From Hortaea werneckii (Eukaryota; Ascomycota; Dothideomycetes; Mycosphaerellales; Teratosphaeriaceae): 64,000 bases of DNA. The notes beneath the pieces were generated by a model. The model was not told where the DNA came from and did not search any database. It was given only the letters and a program-made list of their open reading frames with translations. Below, in pieces: positions 12,401 through 24,131 of the stretch. Numbering within the stretch: the stretch's first letter is position 1; every line of letters begins with the position of its first letter. A program made the position numbers and the translations under genes. The DNA is taken from positions 930,001 to 994,000 of the forward strand of contig JBAOKB010000144.1 of NCBI GenBank assembly GCA_037044905.1, written 5' to 3'.

Positions 12401-13331
12401 ATCCCCACCGCAGGGGTAGCAGGAGAGTGGAAGGTGATCCTGTGATCCAGATGCGGACTAGGGGTATGAGAAACTGGTTCTCGCCTTTCTCCGACGCAGT
12501 AGGAACGACGGTAAGAGAGACAATGTTGTTGGCTTGTGAGGTGGCCGCTAGATGGTGCGCCGAGCGCCAATCCCTGCCATCTTCCGCGGTAGCGTTCACA
12601 GGCCTGACAAGATGGACTCTGGTGTCTTCTACCGCAACATCCTGGTGCCCGCGGCAGAAAAGAGTGAGAAGAAGGGCGAGTATCCCATGCACTTAGGTCT
12701 CCGTTACCTCGAGACATTCGGCAGCACCGAACTCCGCACCAAGCCTTTCAAGCACAAGGTCCTCGGTATGGATGCCTACGGCAAAGTCACCTCCCCGCTC
12801 CGCCGCTACGGCGACATGATCACGCACTGGCAGATCGAAGGCGCGCTGCGCGAGGAAGCGCGTACAGGGCAATCGCTCATCACCACGGATCCGAACGCCT
12901 CCCGCGCCTTCCTCCCCTTCTCCGAGCCCGCGCTGAACATGATCCTCGTCGGGCTGCAACCGCGGGAGAACATCATCCTCCGCGCGAAACAGTACGCGGA
13001 GAACTTCTGGATGGCGATGTTACTCTTCCGCGCCGTCCACTTCAACGAGCTCGAACTCCCCTTCCCCTACGCGGACCCGGATCCCGTCACCGGACGCCGC
13101 CGACCGATCGTCCACGCCTACTTGCACGTCTCGCCGCCCTCGCAGAGCTACCAATCGCTGGCTTCCATGATCGTGGAGCTGAACCTCATCGCGGCCATGG
13201 CGAGACCGGATATGGGCGCTTCCGTTGCCAAGCAAGGCGATGTTTGGGAGTGTGAGATAGATGAGGTGGATTGTTTTAGGAGGATGGTGTTCTTGGCACC
13301 TAGGAGGTTGGTGGAGAGGGTAGAGGATTGA
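9498..13331 (+). CDS. Mitochondrial RNase II-family exoribonuclease (Dss1/CYT-4 type), frame-broken
   Basis: Pieces in three frames line up as one long RNB-domain protein. The N-terminus (YVCLSCRLKSQTPREHQRHY) looks like a mitochondrial leader. The RNB active-site stretch is CIDDAGAHEIDDGISVEE near 11780-11830. It is followed by ARLNEKGEILENKIQAGR, VSFFETDKPRVDVWQNA and TSPLRRYGDMITHWQIEGAL near 12790-12840. The family is the 3'-5' exonuclease of the mitochondrial degradosome (yeast Dss1, Neurospora CYT-4), acting on mitochondrial RNA. Frame changes: one between 9990 and 10190 (indel or unseen intron), near 11630 (extra T in a TTT run), near 12320-12335 (extra G), and near 12565 (one C lost). 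Conserved sequence continues across each of the last three, so the intact gene is probably a single ORF of about 1,270 codons. Confidence 0.8.
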
Positions 13332-13737
13332 TAAAAGTTTTAAGATGATACTATGGTGTGAAGATGCTGTAGCTCAAGGATGTTTTGTTGTTGTTGCTGG
13401 TTGTGATACCCCCTGTGTAGATATCATGATATTCTTCTCTCTTAATAGACAGAGTCTGGTCATTTGCACTCTGCAGTCCGCTGCAAAGTACGCTTACGGT
13501 TCTAATGTACGCTCAGCTCGGACACCTGTCCTGTAGCCATTTCGTCGTGCACGTTATTCCTATGTTCCATGTTAACTCGGATCCCATCCATGAACCTGCA
13601 GGCGGGGTGGATGGAGGTCGTGTGCAGTGTTGCCTCAGGCACAATGGATCAGTGGAGACCTCACTTCAGCCTCCACTCCGATGGCGGGCGGCACGAATTC
13701 CCATTACATATAACTACTCCACTGAGCTGTGACTGCA
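13332..13737. other. Intergenic, no gene seen
   Basis: Promoter/5' region of the RidA gene. Includes a short T/G-rich stretch (ttttgttgttgttgctgg, about 13382-13400). No ORF of note. Confidence 0.4.
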
Positions 13738-14427
13738 ATGCTCTGTCGGACAGCCGCTCGTACATTACGGTCTTCAACATCAATCAGTCGTACTATCAAC
13801 GCCCACCCTACTATCACCTCTACAGCCTTCTCAAAACCAAGCCTAAGCCGCACCATGGCTACCGAGATCAAGACGTTCAACACTCCCAAGAGTGCCCAGC
13901 GTGAGCAATACCCCTTCTTTCCCCCAAAAGTCCTCAGCAACGACCTGAAAGATCTATCTAAGAGTTGACCTCTGACTGAGAATCTCATAGCGGTTGGCCC
14001 TTACTCCCAAGCCGTCATCGCCGGCCCCCACATCTTCGTCTCCGGCCAAATCCCCGCCACGGCTGAGGGCAAGCTGGTCGAAGGCAGCATTGCCGACAAG
14101 ACGACCGCGTGCTGCGAGGGGCTCAAGAACATCCTCGAGGATGCCGGTAGCTCCATCAGCAGATGTGTGAAGGTGCGTACCCCCTTTGCTTTCCTCGAAT
14201 CTGATCGAGTGCCTCCTTGTGTCATGTCATTGGGGATGTAAGTCTGATCTGGGCACTTCTCATAGGTCACCGTTTTCCTCACCACCATGGAGAACTTTGC
14301 CGAGATGAACTCGGTGTACGAGAAGTACTTCACGCACAAGCCGTCTCGGTCGTGCGTGGCGGTGAAGGAGCTGCCCAAGGGCGTGCCGGTTGAGATTGAG
14401 GCCATGGCCCTGACTGGCAGCGGTTGA
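13738..14427 (+). CDS. RidA/YjgF/Mmf1 enamine-imine deaminase, probably mitochondrial
   Basis: Three exons (13738-13900, 13991-14172, 14266-14427) give about 168 aa. The splices restore the RidA signature across both junctions: VGPYSQAV, FVSGQIPAT, ILEDAGSSISRCVKVTVFL, and the C-terminal SCVAVKELPKGVPVEIEAMA with the substrate-binding Arg about ten residues before it. RidA proteins hydrolyse reactive enamine/imine intermediates such as 2-aminoacrylate made by PLP enzymes. The first about 40 residues are Ser/Arg/Thr-rich (LCRTAARTLRSSTSIS), a mitochondrial-type presequence. An internal Met opens the usual RidA start (MATEIKTFNTPKSAQ), so a shorter cytosolic form is possible. The frame is intact. 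Confidence 0.92.
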
Positions 14428-14861
14428 ATTCGATGAGACTGGAAGTTAAGTCCCAGCGAGAGCGTATGGGATGTTTTGATGTGGGAGAATGAATTCCATC
14501 TATCATGCTTCGTAACGAATATCGACATATGTACACGTTTCCGAATGCTCTCAAAAAGAGAAACTCCCTCTATTCCTTGCCAAAGGGGCATGCGCCAGGC
14601 TTGTTTTCAGCCTCCCAAAATGTTGATCAAGCCATCCCTTCCGTAGCAACCAAATCCTTTTAGCACCGAATGTAAAATGCAAATCAGTGCGAAGCCTCAA
14701 AAATGCCAGAGAAAATAGCGAGCGAATGGGGTATCTTGAAATCGTCGTCAATCCTGCCTCCTCCCTCATAACGTATGGCAGCCAAAAAGCGCAAAAGAAT
14801 GACCGCCCTCCCCGGAAGTCTAATGACACATCTGCGCACTAGGAGATCGACTGCCATGCAG
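14428..14861. other. Intergenic, convergent gene ends
   Basis: Lies between the 3' ends of the RidA and Myb-like genes. No gene seen. Confidence 0.4.
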
Positions 14862-16170
14862 TCACTGTATGGGCATGAAAGCAAAGTGGACCGGTCCATC
14901 GTCCGGGCTGGAGAAATGAGACATGCCAGGGGTGAGCGAGGCGGAAGTCGCTTGCATCAGGGCTTGCTGCTCCAGCTCCTGCCATTTCCGAGCGCAATGG
15001 CGTGGTGGCCAGCGTTCTTGCAGGCCAAAATCGAGCATCTGTTCAGAATCATTAGGACTGATTTTGCGAAATGCTGGGGGGACGCTGGAATGTGCTTACC
15101 TTGCTGCTGATGATCTCCCATTTGTACTTCTCCCAGTACTCGTGCGCGAGCCGTAAAGCTTGGACATCCTGGTCTTCCCACAGGCGAAACCTCTCGCGCA
15201 GTCGCTTGTAACGCATCTGTAACGCGGCGACTTGAAGGTTCTTGCCCTTGTCGGTCTGGAACCGGGTGGCGATCTCCTTCCAAGGCAAGCTTTCGTCCTC
15301 TTTCAGCTGCACAAGGAAGCGGTCGTCTTCGCTAAGGTCTGCAGATGCGACGGAAGACGTCCTCTTTCGACGCTTAGAAGAGTTTGATTCGGCTCGCTCC
15401 TCTTCTTCCCTTTGTCGTTTGATTGCACCAGCAGGGTTGGGCGCAATGTTTGTGTACGGCCTTTGCGGTTGAGGTTGCCTGAGCTCCGGCGGACTAGACG
15501 TGTTGTACTGTTCTCCATAGGATAGGTTTGAAACAGATTTGGAGGGAAAGTAGTGGTATTGGGAGTAGGATGACCTGCTGTGGTCGTGTACTGGATACCT
15601 AGACCTGTAGTTGCAGGCCAGGCACTCTCTGGGCCAGGACCAAAGGTACTTGGACTACTCTTCGGCCGGCTCAAGTCTCTGTACTGCTGACCCAAGGCTT
15701 GTGACTGGTGCTCTGGCATGCTGTAAAGGGGCAATGCAAGATTGGGCATACCCGTCCGTGTGAACGAGCCCCAAGTCTGACTATCCACTGTCGAAGAAGG
15801 GAACGGCGTCATGTAAGAGTCGTTATACGCATTTTGGCCACCGAACGGATGTGTTGAACTCGACAAGGGATAGCCAGGTTGATCCGTCGGTTGATGGGCT
15901 GCTGATACTGCAAGGCCGCTAGGTGGTTGGCATATTGGAGGTTGATCATACCAGTCGTTGATTGTCAATCCGGCAGTCAAGTCGCCACACATCTGGGAAG
16001 GGTCGACGTTGCTGTTGGATCTTGGAAACGCCTGACCGGATGACATAGCGCTCAAGTAAGCAAGGGTCGGCAATACTCATGGAAGGTGGATAGTGCCGAA
16101 CGGAACGATGCAGACGAAGACCTTGCTCAACGGTGACGGCTTGCGGGAAGCCTAGAGGCAACGAATCCAT
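14862..16170 (-). CDS. Myb/SANT-like DNA-binding protein, structure partly unresolved
   Basis: The reverse strand encodes a Pro/Ser/Gln-rich N-terminal half, then a basic stretch (SKRRKRTSSVASA, likely nuclear signal) and a tryptophan-spaced Myb/SANT-like module: KEDESLPWKEIATRFQ and RLREVF-type helix RYKRLRERFRLWEDQD, then LAHEYWEKYKWEIISSK. A 61-nt intron (15039-15099, donor GTAAGC) joins this to a terminal exon with MLDFGLQERWPPRHCARKW, ending at 14862. Function as a transcription regulator is inferred. Upstream, the frame changes near 15560-15600 and again near 16050-16080; natural-looking sequence continues in the new frame each time. The ATG at 16170 (MDSLPLGFPQAVTVEQ) is one possible start; the ATG at 16046 is another. 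An unrecognised intron could replace the second break. Confidence 0.65.
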
Positions 16171-18295
16171 CTCACCGAAGGATATGTTGGCGTCTTTGTA
16201 GGATCAGCGAAGGCAGCTCTCGAAGGCTTGGACACTTCCCATGATAGACCATGATCATAGGCGAGCACGGACGCTTGAGGCTTAGGTACAGGTCGGGGCT
16301 TATTTTGAGATGGAGCGGGCGGATCGAAAAGGCGCGTTAGCAGAAAGGTGGGCGCCGCAAGGAACAGTAGGCTACGGCTCTGTGCGCTGCGGGTAGTAGG
16401 CAGGCTGCAACGGCGCTGGCGAGAGGCCTCTCCAATCTCCCGCGCGTAGGCACCGCGATGGAGAGGTGGAACCAACACCGGGCTCTGCGCATGGCTTCGG
16501 CTAGTCATGTATGGTAGCCGCCGGGGTCTGCTTTTGGCGTAATTCCACGCCGTGGCAGCCAATGAATGCCCGGGATTTTTACTGCTATTTTTCCATGCAT
16601 GAACACTTCGCTACCCCACGTACGTGGAACTGGTGCTTTACCGTTAGGTCGGCAAGGACCGTGGGCGGCCGTCTTTGCATGCGATGATGCTGACAATGAT
16701 GTCTGACAGCTCGCGCTGACGGCATCTCTGGACGACGCGTGCCGATATGCAAGTCATAGATCAGCCAAGTCATGAAGGTCGTAAGCAGTACAACAATAGT
16801 GCGGCCAGATATTCAGGTATCGCCGTGAGGAGGCTCGAGCATTCCTACAAGCCTCCTCGCACCTGTCCTCGACTGGCCATGGCAGTCTCGTTGAGAGGGA
16901 GACGACAGCACTGCCATGATCATGGAGGCTCAGTAACAAAGAGGCACCCAGCGCTATGGGACCATCGTGCGATATGGTGCCAACGGTCAAGATGGTGGAA
17001 GCGCAAGATCGACTGGACCTGGAGACACCCAGCGAAGGAGCCGCAGCGGGAGTGGAGTGGTTCTAAATTTGGGGGAAAGGATGGCAGATGGGGAATGAGG
17101 TGCAGAGATTGCCCCCAAATATAACTCGATGCAGTGCATTTAGCTGTCAATCTGACTACTGCATCGAGAGCATTTTAGCGTGTTTCATCTTTTATACCGC
17201 TTTGGGATCATGTACTGTGTGTCTGTATGTACTGTCTGCCGCTCTCGTGGTGTCCAGGGTTAGATGCAGAAGCTGAAACACGCTCAGGAGCTTCAGATGC
17301 CATGTGGTGAGACGATTGCTTAGGTCAGCAGACGACTTGACCTCGCCAAGAAGGATCCTACCCGCACTGCACCTTGCAATCTCCCATCCTCGCTTGCCTC
17401 GCTTCCCTCTTCATCACGCCTGCGTGGTGCTGTACGGCATGGTGGAGAAGAACGCGACGGAAAATAAATGGGGCTACAGTATCAAGATCGTCCCACGGTG
17501 CCGGCCGGCCGTCTAGCCCAAATGCCATGGCACGCCTTTGAGCATCGTCCCGCCCTACAGGATACCTTATCCTTGCTTGGACACAGACGAAATTGGAACT
17601 GATACACTGGGCTGATGAAGCTCAGCATTGATTCAATCGATGATATTGGCCGCATAAAGGTCAAAACAACATCACTCGCACTGTGGTCCAGAAAGCCTAC
17701 CAATCATCCTTCCACCATCTCGCCTTCTTTCGTTTCCCTGGAGAAACCCTGATGACAATGCTGGCTTGAAGGACACGAATGAAGCCCCGCCCAGCTGCTG
17801 GTCCGTCCAACATTGGCATGACAAAGCGCAATCGTCACATGCGCAACCGGCTACGTGATGATTATCCCATTAACATCCCTGGTGGTGATCTTGCTCCACA
17901 GGTCGACAGTCTGGAACTCGCATACATTCTGGTCCGGCGCAAGCGATTCCCATGAGCGGGTAGGTCCGACGTCTTGATATGAGGATCAGTCTTTCAAGCC
18001 CTAACTAACCTCAACGCAAGTCGGTTGGAGAAGGGTTTGACGTTCATGAAAGACGTAAGCCAGTTTTACCCTGGAGGCTTGCCGGGTTCAGTGCCGCCAG
18101 CTTCACATCTTTAATCTTTCCTCCCTTTCAATTCGCCTGCGCTGGATATGACATACTCAATCTGCTAATGGTTCGTCAATCAGAAGGATGCGCTACACGA
18201 CCGACTACTGCAGCACTATTGAAGCTACTTTACGCGATCGTTCGCATGCTATTCGAGCTGAGTCATGTGCGTGGTGCTTCCATATCAACCATGGT
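16171..18295. other. Long intergenic stretch, no supportable gene
   Basis: About 2.1 kb. Several ORFs of 60-136 codons exist but show skewed composition, overlap each other on both strands and carry no domain. Probably the long 5' region of the Myb-like gene (pyrimidine-rich near 16380-16480) plus the 3' flank of the thiolase. Confidence 0.4.
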
Positions 18296-19779
18296 CTACA
18301 ACCTCGCCTGGATCTTCTCCTGAGTATCACCAAGCGCATACTGGCTCCTGGCCGTGCGACTTCTCACCTTATCTGCATCTTCCTGAGTCACGTATCTGGC
18401 CTCAGTCGCGGGATTGTACTTCCAGGCCGTGGTCCTCATAATCTCCTGGTCGGAGAGCTTCCGATTGTTCCGCCCATCGGCCCGCTTGTAGATGTTGATC
18501 ACCACAGCACCGCCAAGACCCAGGTTGTGTTGCAGGGCCACATCTGCATCTACATGGCGATTGTTGGCCCAGCCGCGAAGCTGCCAGCAGAGCTCTGCAC
18601 ACTGGGCGAGGCCAGTTGCGCCGAGCGGGTGGCCCTTGGACTGCAGGCCACCTGAGGGATTGATGATTGGGCCTTTGCCACCGTAAGTGATGTCGCCTCG
18701 CCGTACCATCTCATGCGCCTTTCCTTGTTCGCAAAACCCAAGACCTTCTAACAGGACGAGCTCGTTGGCGGAGAAGCAATCATGAAGCTCGCAGACTTTG
18801 ATATCTTGCGGAGTCACACCGGCCTCCTTGTATGCGGCTTGCACAGCACGTTTTGTCATGTCGAAGCCGACAAGATCCATAGCGCTGCGCGAGAAGAGTT
18901 GTGGCGAATCGGTCATGAGTTGCTGTCCTGCCATCAGGATGGCTTGATTCTTAAGATGTGGCTTGGAATCGAGAAAACGCTGAGACACGATGACCGCTGC
19001 GCCGGCACCATCGCTCGTCGGACTGCATTGGAGTTTTGTGAGCGGTGCATGGATCATTGGTGACTTCAGGATCTCCTCCAGCGAATATTCCTGGCGAAAT
19101 TGGGCATATGGATTCCGCTGCGAGTGCTCATGGCTGATGCGTGCGATCTCTGCAAAGTCTTCCGCTCGTGCGCCGTACCTGCAGAATATAAGTATACTTG
19201 GAGACGAAGTGTGTTTGTCGGGTTGGAAGAGAACTCACTTTTCCATGTATTCTCGGCCAGCGTTAGCAAAGTACTGTGCATTCCTGTCAAAGCATCAGCT
19301 CTATCCAGGATTGATGAACTCAGGCCATCATACCTTGGGCTATCATGCTTTCCCCTGGTCTCCTCCATCAACGCAGTCGACAACCCCATCGGACTTGGCC
19401 TGTCATTCCAGGACGACTTGATACTCCCCGGACTCATCTGCTCAAATCCAATAACCAGCACACAATCCGCAGCGCCGCTCCTAACCAGCGTCCTGGCCAT
19501 ATGCAGTCCCGTCGAACCAGTCGCGCAAGCATTGTTAGTGTTATATATGGGGATGGTCGTCATACCAAACTGGTAGAAGATGCGCTGACCGGAGGTTGTG
19601 TCGCCATAGCAGTAGCAGGCAACGCCTTGTTCCACTTCGTCAAAGTTGATCTGAGCGTCGAGCATGGCTTTAACGCCTGCTTCGTAGCCTAGTTCGGCAT
19701 AATCTCTCGTTCGCCGGGGCTTGATGAATTGCGTGAGGCCTACGCCGAGGACGAAGGCGTCTGTCTTCTGAGGGGCCAT
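18296..19779 (-). CDS. Peroxisomal SCPx-type thiolase (3-ketoacyl-CoA thiolase family)
   Basis: Three exons on the reverse strand (19779-19334, 19283-19239, 19178-18296) with introns of 50 and 60 nt give 457 aa. Thiolase features: catalytic Cys about 85 in NNACATGSTGLH, CELHDCFSANE, and GGLQSKGHPLGATGLAQCAE with the active-site His. The spacing matches the sterol-carrier-protein-X/thiolase branch rather than classical Fox3. The last residues are QARL, a plausible peroxisomal PTS1 (-ARL). Expected role is thiolytic cleavage in peroxisomal beta-oxidation of fatty or branched acyl chains. There is no separate SCP2 domain after the thiolase core, as in many fungal homologues. The frame is intact through both splices, including a 15-codon middle exon (NAQYFANAGREYMEK). 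Confidence 0.92.
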
Positions 19780-20178
19780 GATAATTCTCTTTGGATTAGC
19801 TTGGAATCAGTGTCAGTTGATCCTTGCACGCTGTATTCAAGAAACGACAGTGACAATTTAATGAGAATATGTAGTGTATGTCTGCCATGTACTTATAGGT
19901 GAAATGTGGGGCGCTTGCTGCCCCGCAACGTAGCCTCGGCTGAGAGAGTATAGGGTCGCGTAGCAACTGTACCTACATAGTATGCAAGATGCTGATTCTG
20001 ATTCTTCGTGAGTAGAATGTTACATGCCGGAACTGGAGCGAAAGCGATCCAACTCGTCAATCGTGGCTTTAGATGCGATTGCGGGATATATTAGAGGTCC
20101 AGCTGGCTGCCAGAGCTCAAAGAGAAACAGAAGGCCATTCCTTCCTCAAGTTTGAACTACGCCAGACACCATCAAGAT
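19780..20178. other. Intergenic, no gene seen
   Basis: Promoter side of the thiolase and 3' flank of the AKR gene. Nothing else recognisable. Confidence 0.4.
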
Positions 20179-21313
20179 CTAAGAGCTCAATGGTGCGACC
20201 GTAGGGTCCCAAGTGGAAGGCGTATACTCTCCCGTCTCCAAGACTTTCATATCGTCCGCATCAAGCTCAAAGTCGTACACGTCCTTATTCTCCTCGATCC
20301 GACTTTTCGTCACGCTTTTAGGCAGTATCACAAAGCCCATCTGCAGGTTCCATCTTAGGAGTATCTGGGCCGGGGTCTTGTTGTGTTTCTTGGCCAAGGA
20401 CTGGATCCGGGGGTCATCGAAGCGGGTCCCGCGGCTGAGAGGGGAGTATGCTTCGAGGACGATGTCGCGCTGTCGACACCATGAGACGATGTCGGGTCTT
20501 GCGAGGAAGGGGTGCAGTTCCACTTGGTTGACAGAGATGATCCCCGCCTTCTCAGGGGAGCTTTGCTGCTGGGGAAAGTCAGCATGCGGGAAATCAGCGC
20601 AGAAGGAGAATGGAGGGTCTGACCTTCTGCCAATCTTCCAGTTCCTGTAAATGGTGCACGCCGTAGTTGCTGACGCCGATACTCCTCACCTTGCCTTCAT
20701 CAACACTTTCGACCAGGGCCTGCCAGGCTCCTAGTCTTCCTTCTTTGCCACCGTATGGGGCGTGGAGAAGGTAGAGATCTATGTAAGACAAGCCGGTCTT
20801 GTTCAAGCTTTCATCGACACAGGCCTTGGCATCTTTATAGTTGATGCATTTAGGCGGAACTTTTGAAGTGAAAAACAGTTGGTCCCGGGGGATGCCAGGT
20901 TTGAGCATCCCGGCACAAGAAGGCTGTTCGTTTCGGTATGCTGTTGCTGAGTCGACATGGCGGTAGCCAACTGATATAGCGTGAGCCGTGACCTCTTCTG
21001 CGTCGGCTGCTGGTGTTTGGTATACTCCTGGAGAGGGAGTCAGCTGTGCCGAAATGTCAATTAATCTAAGCGGTGCAGCACCAGCAAGTGGATTCGATTC
21101 GATTTCCAGGCCGGCTTGTTGGCGGCACGTCTATATCCAGATTCGATGATGCTCACCGTATCCTAGCATCGGTATCTTATAGCCTGATTTCATGGTAACG
21201 GTGCTATTGATATCCAGCTTGTTTGCCATCTTGGATGTGGAAGCAAATGCTCGAGTTGCCGCTCTGGGTGTGAGGTGATTTCCGATGAGATGCGCTCTGC
21301 TGACCAAAACCAT
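20179..21313 (-). CDS. Aldo/keto reductase, AKR family
   Basis: Three exons (21313-21157, 21027-20624, 20568-20179) give about 316 aa of a TIM-barrel aldo/keto reductase. The catalytic tetrad is visible: Asp and Tyr in VDSATAYRNE, Lys in FFTSKVPPK, His in LYLLHAPYGG. Cofactor-binding segments include SIGVSNYGVHHL, EAYSPLSRG and the NADPH loop VILPKSVTKSRIEEN. It reduces an aldehyde or ketone with NADPH; the substrate cannot be read. The first exon begins with MVLVSRAHLIGNHLTPRAATRAF, which could be a mitochondrial leader, but an internal Met (MANKLDINS) gives the usual cytosolic start. An acceptor three bases further on would delete one Gln. The frame is intact. Confidence 0.9.
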
Positions 21314-21552
21314 GCTTTGAATACTAGTCGGTCATTGGATTCAAATTGACGATATGAATTGCATGTATGAATCTCGTCCTTGAGGAAGCAAGACGATGGT
21401 ACCGGCATTCACATGCAAAGGCCCAGACGTCATGGTGGGGCTCGAGCGTTTCATTCAAGTCCCGCTTTCGCATCTTTGCTTCGGAGTCATGTTGGACAAC
21501 ATTTGTGTTTCCGAGCCTTTTCACTGATACAGGCCGATCTAATATCAATGCG

Positions 21553-22865
21553 ATGCGGCTGATCAAGCAGAGCATTGAAAAGAAGGATGGCTCAGGCAGT
21601 GCCACTCTCCTGCCTGAGGAGCCAGAGGACATGGTGAGCTTGTCCGTCTCATACCAGCATCACCCATGTACATCCCTGGCTGAGACATTGTATAGTGGCA
21701 CGCATACAACCTGATCCGCCCGACAGACCTTCTGAGGGCCTCGGCCGTCCGCAAAATCATCAACGAATCCGCATCCGGTGCTCGGAGCAACGAGCGAGTG
21801 CACACCACCTTGACGATTCGAGTCACGAAGCTGGACTTCGACCCGCAGGCTGCACAACTCCATGTATCTGGAAGAGTCGCGGAGGAGAACAAGCACGTCA
21901 AGCTGGGAAGCTACCATACGCTTGATCTGGAGCTACAGAGGAACTTTACGCTTGAGAAGGCAGACGGATGGGACACAATAGCGCTGGACACACTGAAAGA
22001 GTCAATCAACCAGGATGCCAAAGCCCAGCTGTGGGCAGTCGTCATGCAGGAAGGCCTGGCAAACATCTGCCTGATCACCGATCACCAGACGATCCTGCGG
22101 CAGCGAGTAGAAGTCAATCTGCCGAAGAAGAGGGCAGGCTCTAGCGACCACGACAAGGCGGTCCAGAAGTTCTACCAGTCGACATTCGATACGCTGCTCC
22201 GCCAGATAGACCTCGTGGATTCGAAACCATTGTTGCTGGCTAGCCCAGGTTTCACCGCGAGCAGCTTCCAGCAGTTCATCAAGAATACCGCTGCAAACGG
22301 TACTAACAAGCAGTTGCAGGGGTTGATCCCTAAGATTACTGTGGCACATTCGGCTTCTGGACACCTCCATAGCTTGGCCGAAGTACTCGCGAGTCCAGCC
22401 GTTACGAGCAAGCTGAGCGATACCAAATTCGCACGCGAGACGCAACTCATGGATCGGTTCTTCGAGATGATGCGAAAGGACGATTTGCGGGCATGGTATG
22501 GACCTCGCGAGGTGGAGGCAGCGGTTGAGCGTGGCGCAGTCGGGAAAGGCGGTGGTGTGCTTTTGATCTCGAATAGCCTGTTCAGAAGCCAGGAAATCGC
22601 TACGAGGAAGCGGTGGGTAAAGCTTGTGGACGAGGTGAAGGATCAGGGTGGCGAGGTGAGGGTGTTCAGTAGCATGCATGAGAGCGGCAAGAGATTGGAA
22701 GGTCTGGGCGGTATTGCGGCGATTCTGACATACCCTATAGAGGACTTGGATGAGGAAGTTGGTGAGGAGCCAGAGGAGTCGGTGGAGGATGGTGTCAATG
22801 GACATTTAAACAGCAACGGCATTGAAGGAAGGCCAGAATCTAACGAGGATATAGATTTACTATGA
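21553..22865 (+). CDS. DOM34: Dom34/Pelota ribosome-rescue factor
   Basis: Exon 21553-21633 begins MRLIKQSIEKKDGSGSATLL, the highly conserved Pelota start. A 62-nt intron (donor GTGAGC, acceptor ATAG) joins it to exon 21696-22865, giving 416 aa. Conserved blocks follow: WHAYNLIRPTDLLRASAVRK, KLGSYHTLDLELQRNFTLEK, WAVVMQEGLANICLIT, and the central-domain LLASPGFTASSFQQFI. The eRF1-like C-terminal domain contains GVLLISNSLFRSQEI and FSSMHESGKRLEGLGGIAAI. Dom34 with Hbs1 dissociates stalled ribosomes (no-go and non-stop decay). It lacks the eRF1 GGQ loop, as expected. The tail after residue 370 is acidic. The frame is intact. Confidence 0.95.
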
Positions 22866-23048
22866 CAAATGCATGACGTCCATTAACGTATGAAAACACA
22901 TATTGAACAAGCACGGCAGGGTTGCTAAGCCCATGGCATTAGGTCACTACTTTTCATCGCCGCAGACCCGCGTATCCGCACGCTCTCGGCCAGAAATTAA
23001 CATACACTCAACCTGGAAGGGACTGCTAGTCCAGCCTTCCAGTTTTGT

Positions 23049-24131
23049 TTACAAAGCGAATACGGCAACACCAGCAGCGACAGCGAGCCCGACGAAGCTC
23101 GTCGCGACCGAGCTGGCACCGTTGGCCTGGATTGGCGGGCTGCCTGATCCAGTCGCGTTGGCACCAGACGATGGCATTCCAGCGCTGGCAGATGTCCTCA
23201 GCGACGACGGCACAGCCATGCCGCCAGTCGGGTATGGAGCAGAGCCGTTGGCAGGCACGCCACCGGTGGTCATGACAGCAGCAGGCTTGGAGCTGGACAT
23301 CGCAGTCGTGACGGGAGCGGCAGTCGTCGGCGCAGACATGCTCGCAGGCTTGCTGACGGTGCAGCCGTCCGGGCAGTCGGTGACGGTCAGAGTGGTTGCG
23401 GAGCTGACGGTGTAGGTCTTGCCGCCGGCGGTGAAGGAGGTGGCATACGGGCAGTAAGTGGTGAACTTGTCGACAACTTCGGTGACGTAGACGTCGCCGG
23501 TGGAGGAGGTCGCATTCGCAGTGGCCGTCGTCTCAGACACAGAAGAAGTGGCAGAGGTGGCGGAGGTGGTGGAGATGGCAGAGGTCATCTCGGAGGTAGA
23601 AGAAGTCGACATAGTGATAGTGGTAGACGCTGCGCTTGTCAAGCTGGAGGCCACGGCCTTGGAGTCCGCATCGTACCCGTTGTTCGAGATGCCAAACTGC
23701 GTGGAGTATTGGTACTGACCAGTCGCGTCGACGATCAGCTCGATACCGTATCCAGTGGGCCCGTCGGTTGGGCTGAGGTCCTCGGATGGGGTCCAAGTGT
23801 AGCTTCCGCTGTTGTCAATCCCTTCGACAATGGCGTACTGGGGACAGCGTTGTTGGAGGGGCCTTTAAGCAAGACCAGGGTCACTGTGCCGGAGGTTGTG
23901 GGGTCCCAGGTGATTTCGTAGGGAGATCCAGCAGGGACTACGGAGGTGGAACCCGGGGTGTAGATGGCATTGCCCTGTGAGGCACGATTAGTCTCTAAGC
24001 CGCAAAGCAGATGATGTCGGATTCTCGCATACCTCAGGTGAGCCCGTGGGCTGTGTGTAGGCATTGGTGACTGGAACCAGGCAGGCCAGACCGGCCGCGA
24101 AAAGGCTGAAGAGCGAGAAGTCGGAAGACAT
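23049..24131 (-). CDS. Ser/Thr-rich GPI-type cell-surface protein with Kre9/Knh1-like N-domain
   Basis: Exon 24131-24033 encodes a signal peptide (FSLFSLFAAGLACLVPVTNA). A 58-nt intron (23975-24032) leads to the second exon with an Ig-like Kre9/Knh1 domain: GSPYEITWDPTTSGTVTLVL, then SGSYTWTPSEDL and YGIELIVDATGQYQYS. A long Ser/Thr/Ala-rich stretch follows, then a CPYATSFTAGGKTYTV / DCPDGCTV cysteine motif seen in fungal wall proteins. The C-terminus (SSVATSFVGLAVAAGVAVFAL) is a hydrophobic GPI-attachment signal. It is probably a plasma-membrane or wall-anchored glycoprotein. One frame change near 23845: a CCCCC run appears as CCCC between AVP and QYAIVEG; the rest reads cleanly. Confidence 0.8.

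Noticed and set aside
16171..18295. Possible hidden gene in the 2.1-kb gap
   Set aside because: ORFs overlap on both strands, show no family motifs, and no splicing joins them into a convincing protein.
22002..22805. 267-codon reverse-strand ORF opposite DOM34
   Set aside because: Exactly antisense to the conserved Dom34 reading frame; no domain of its own.
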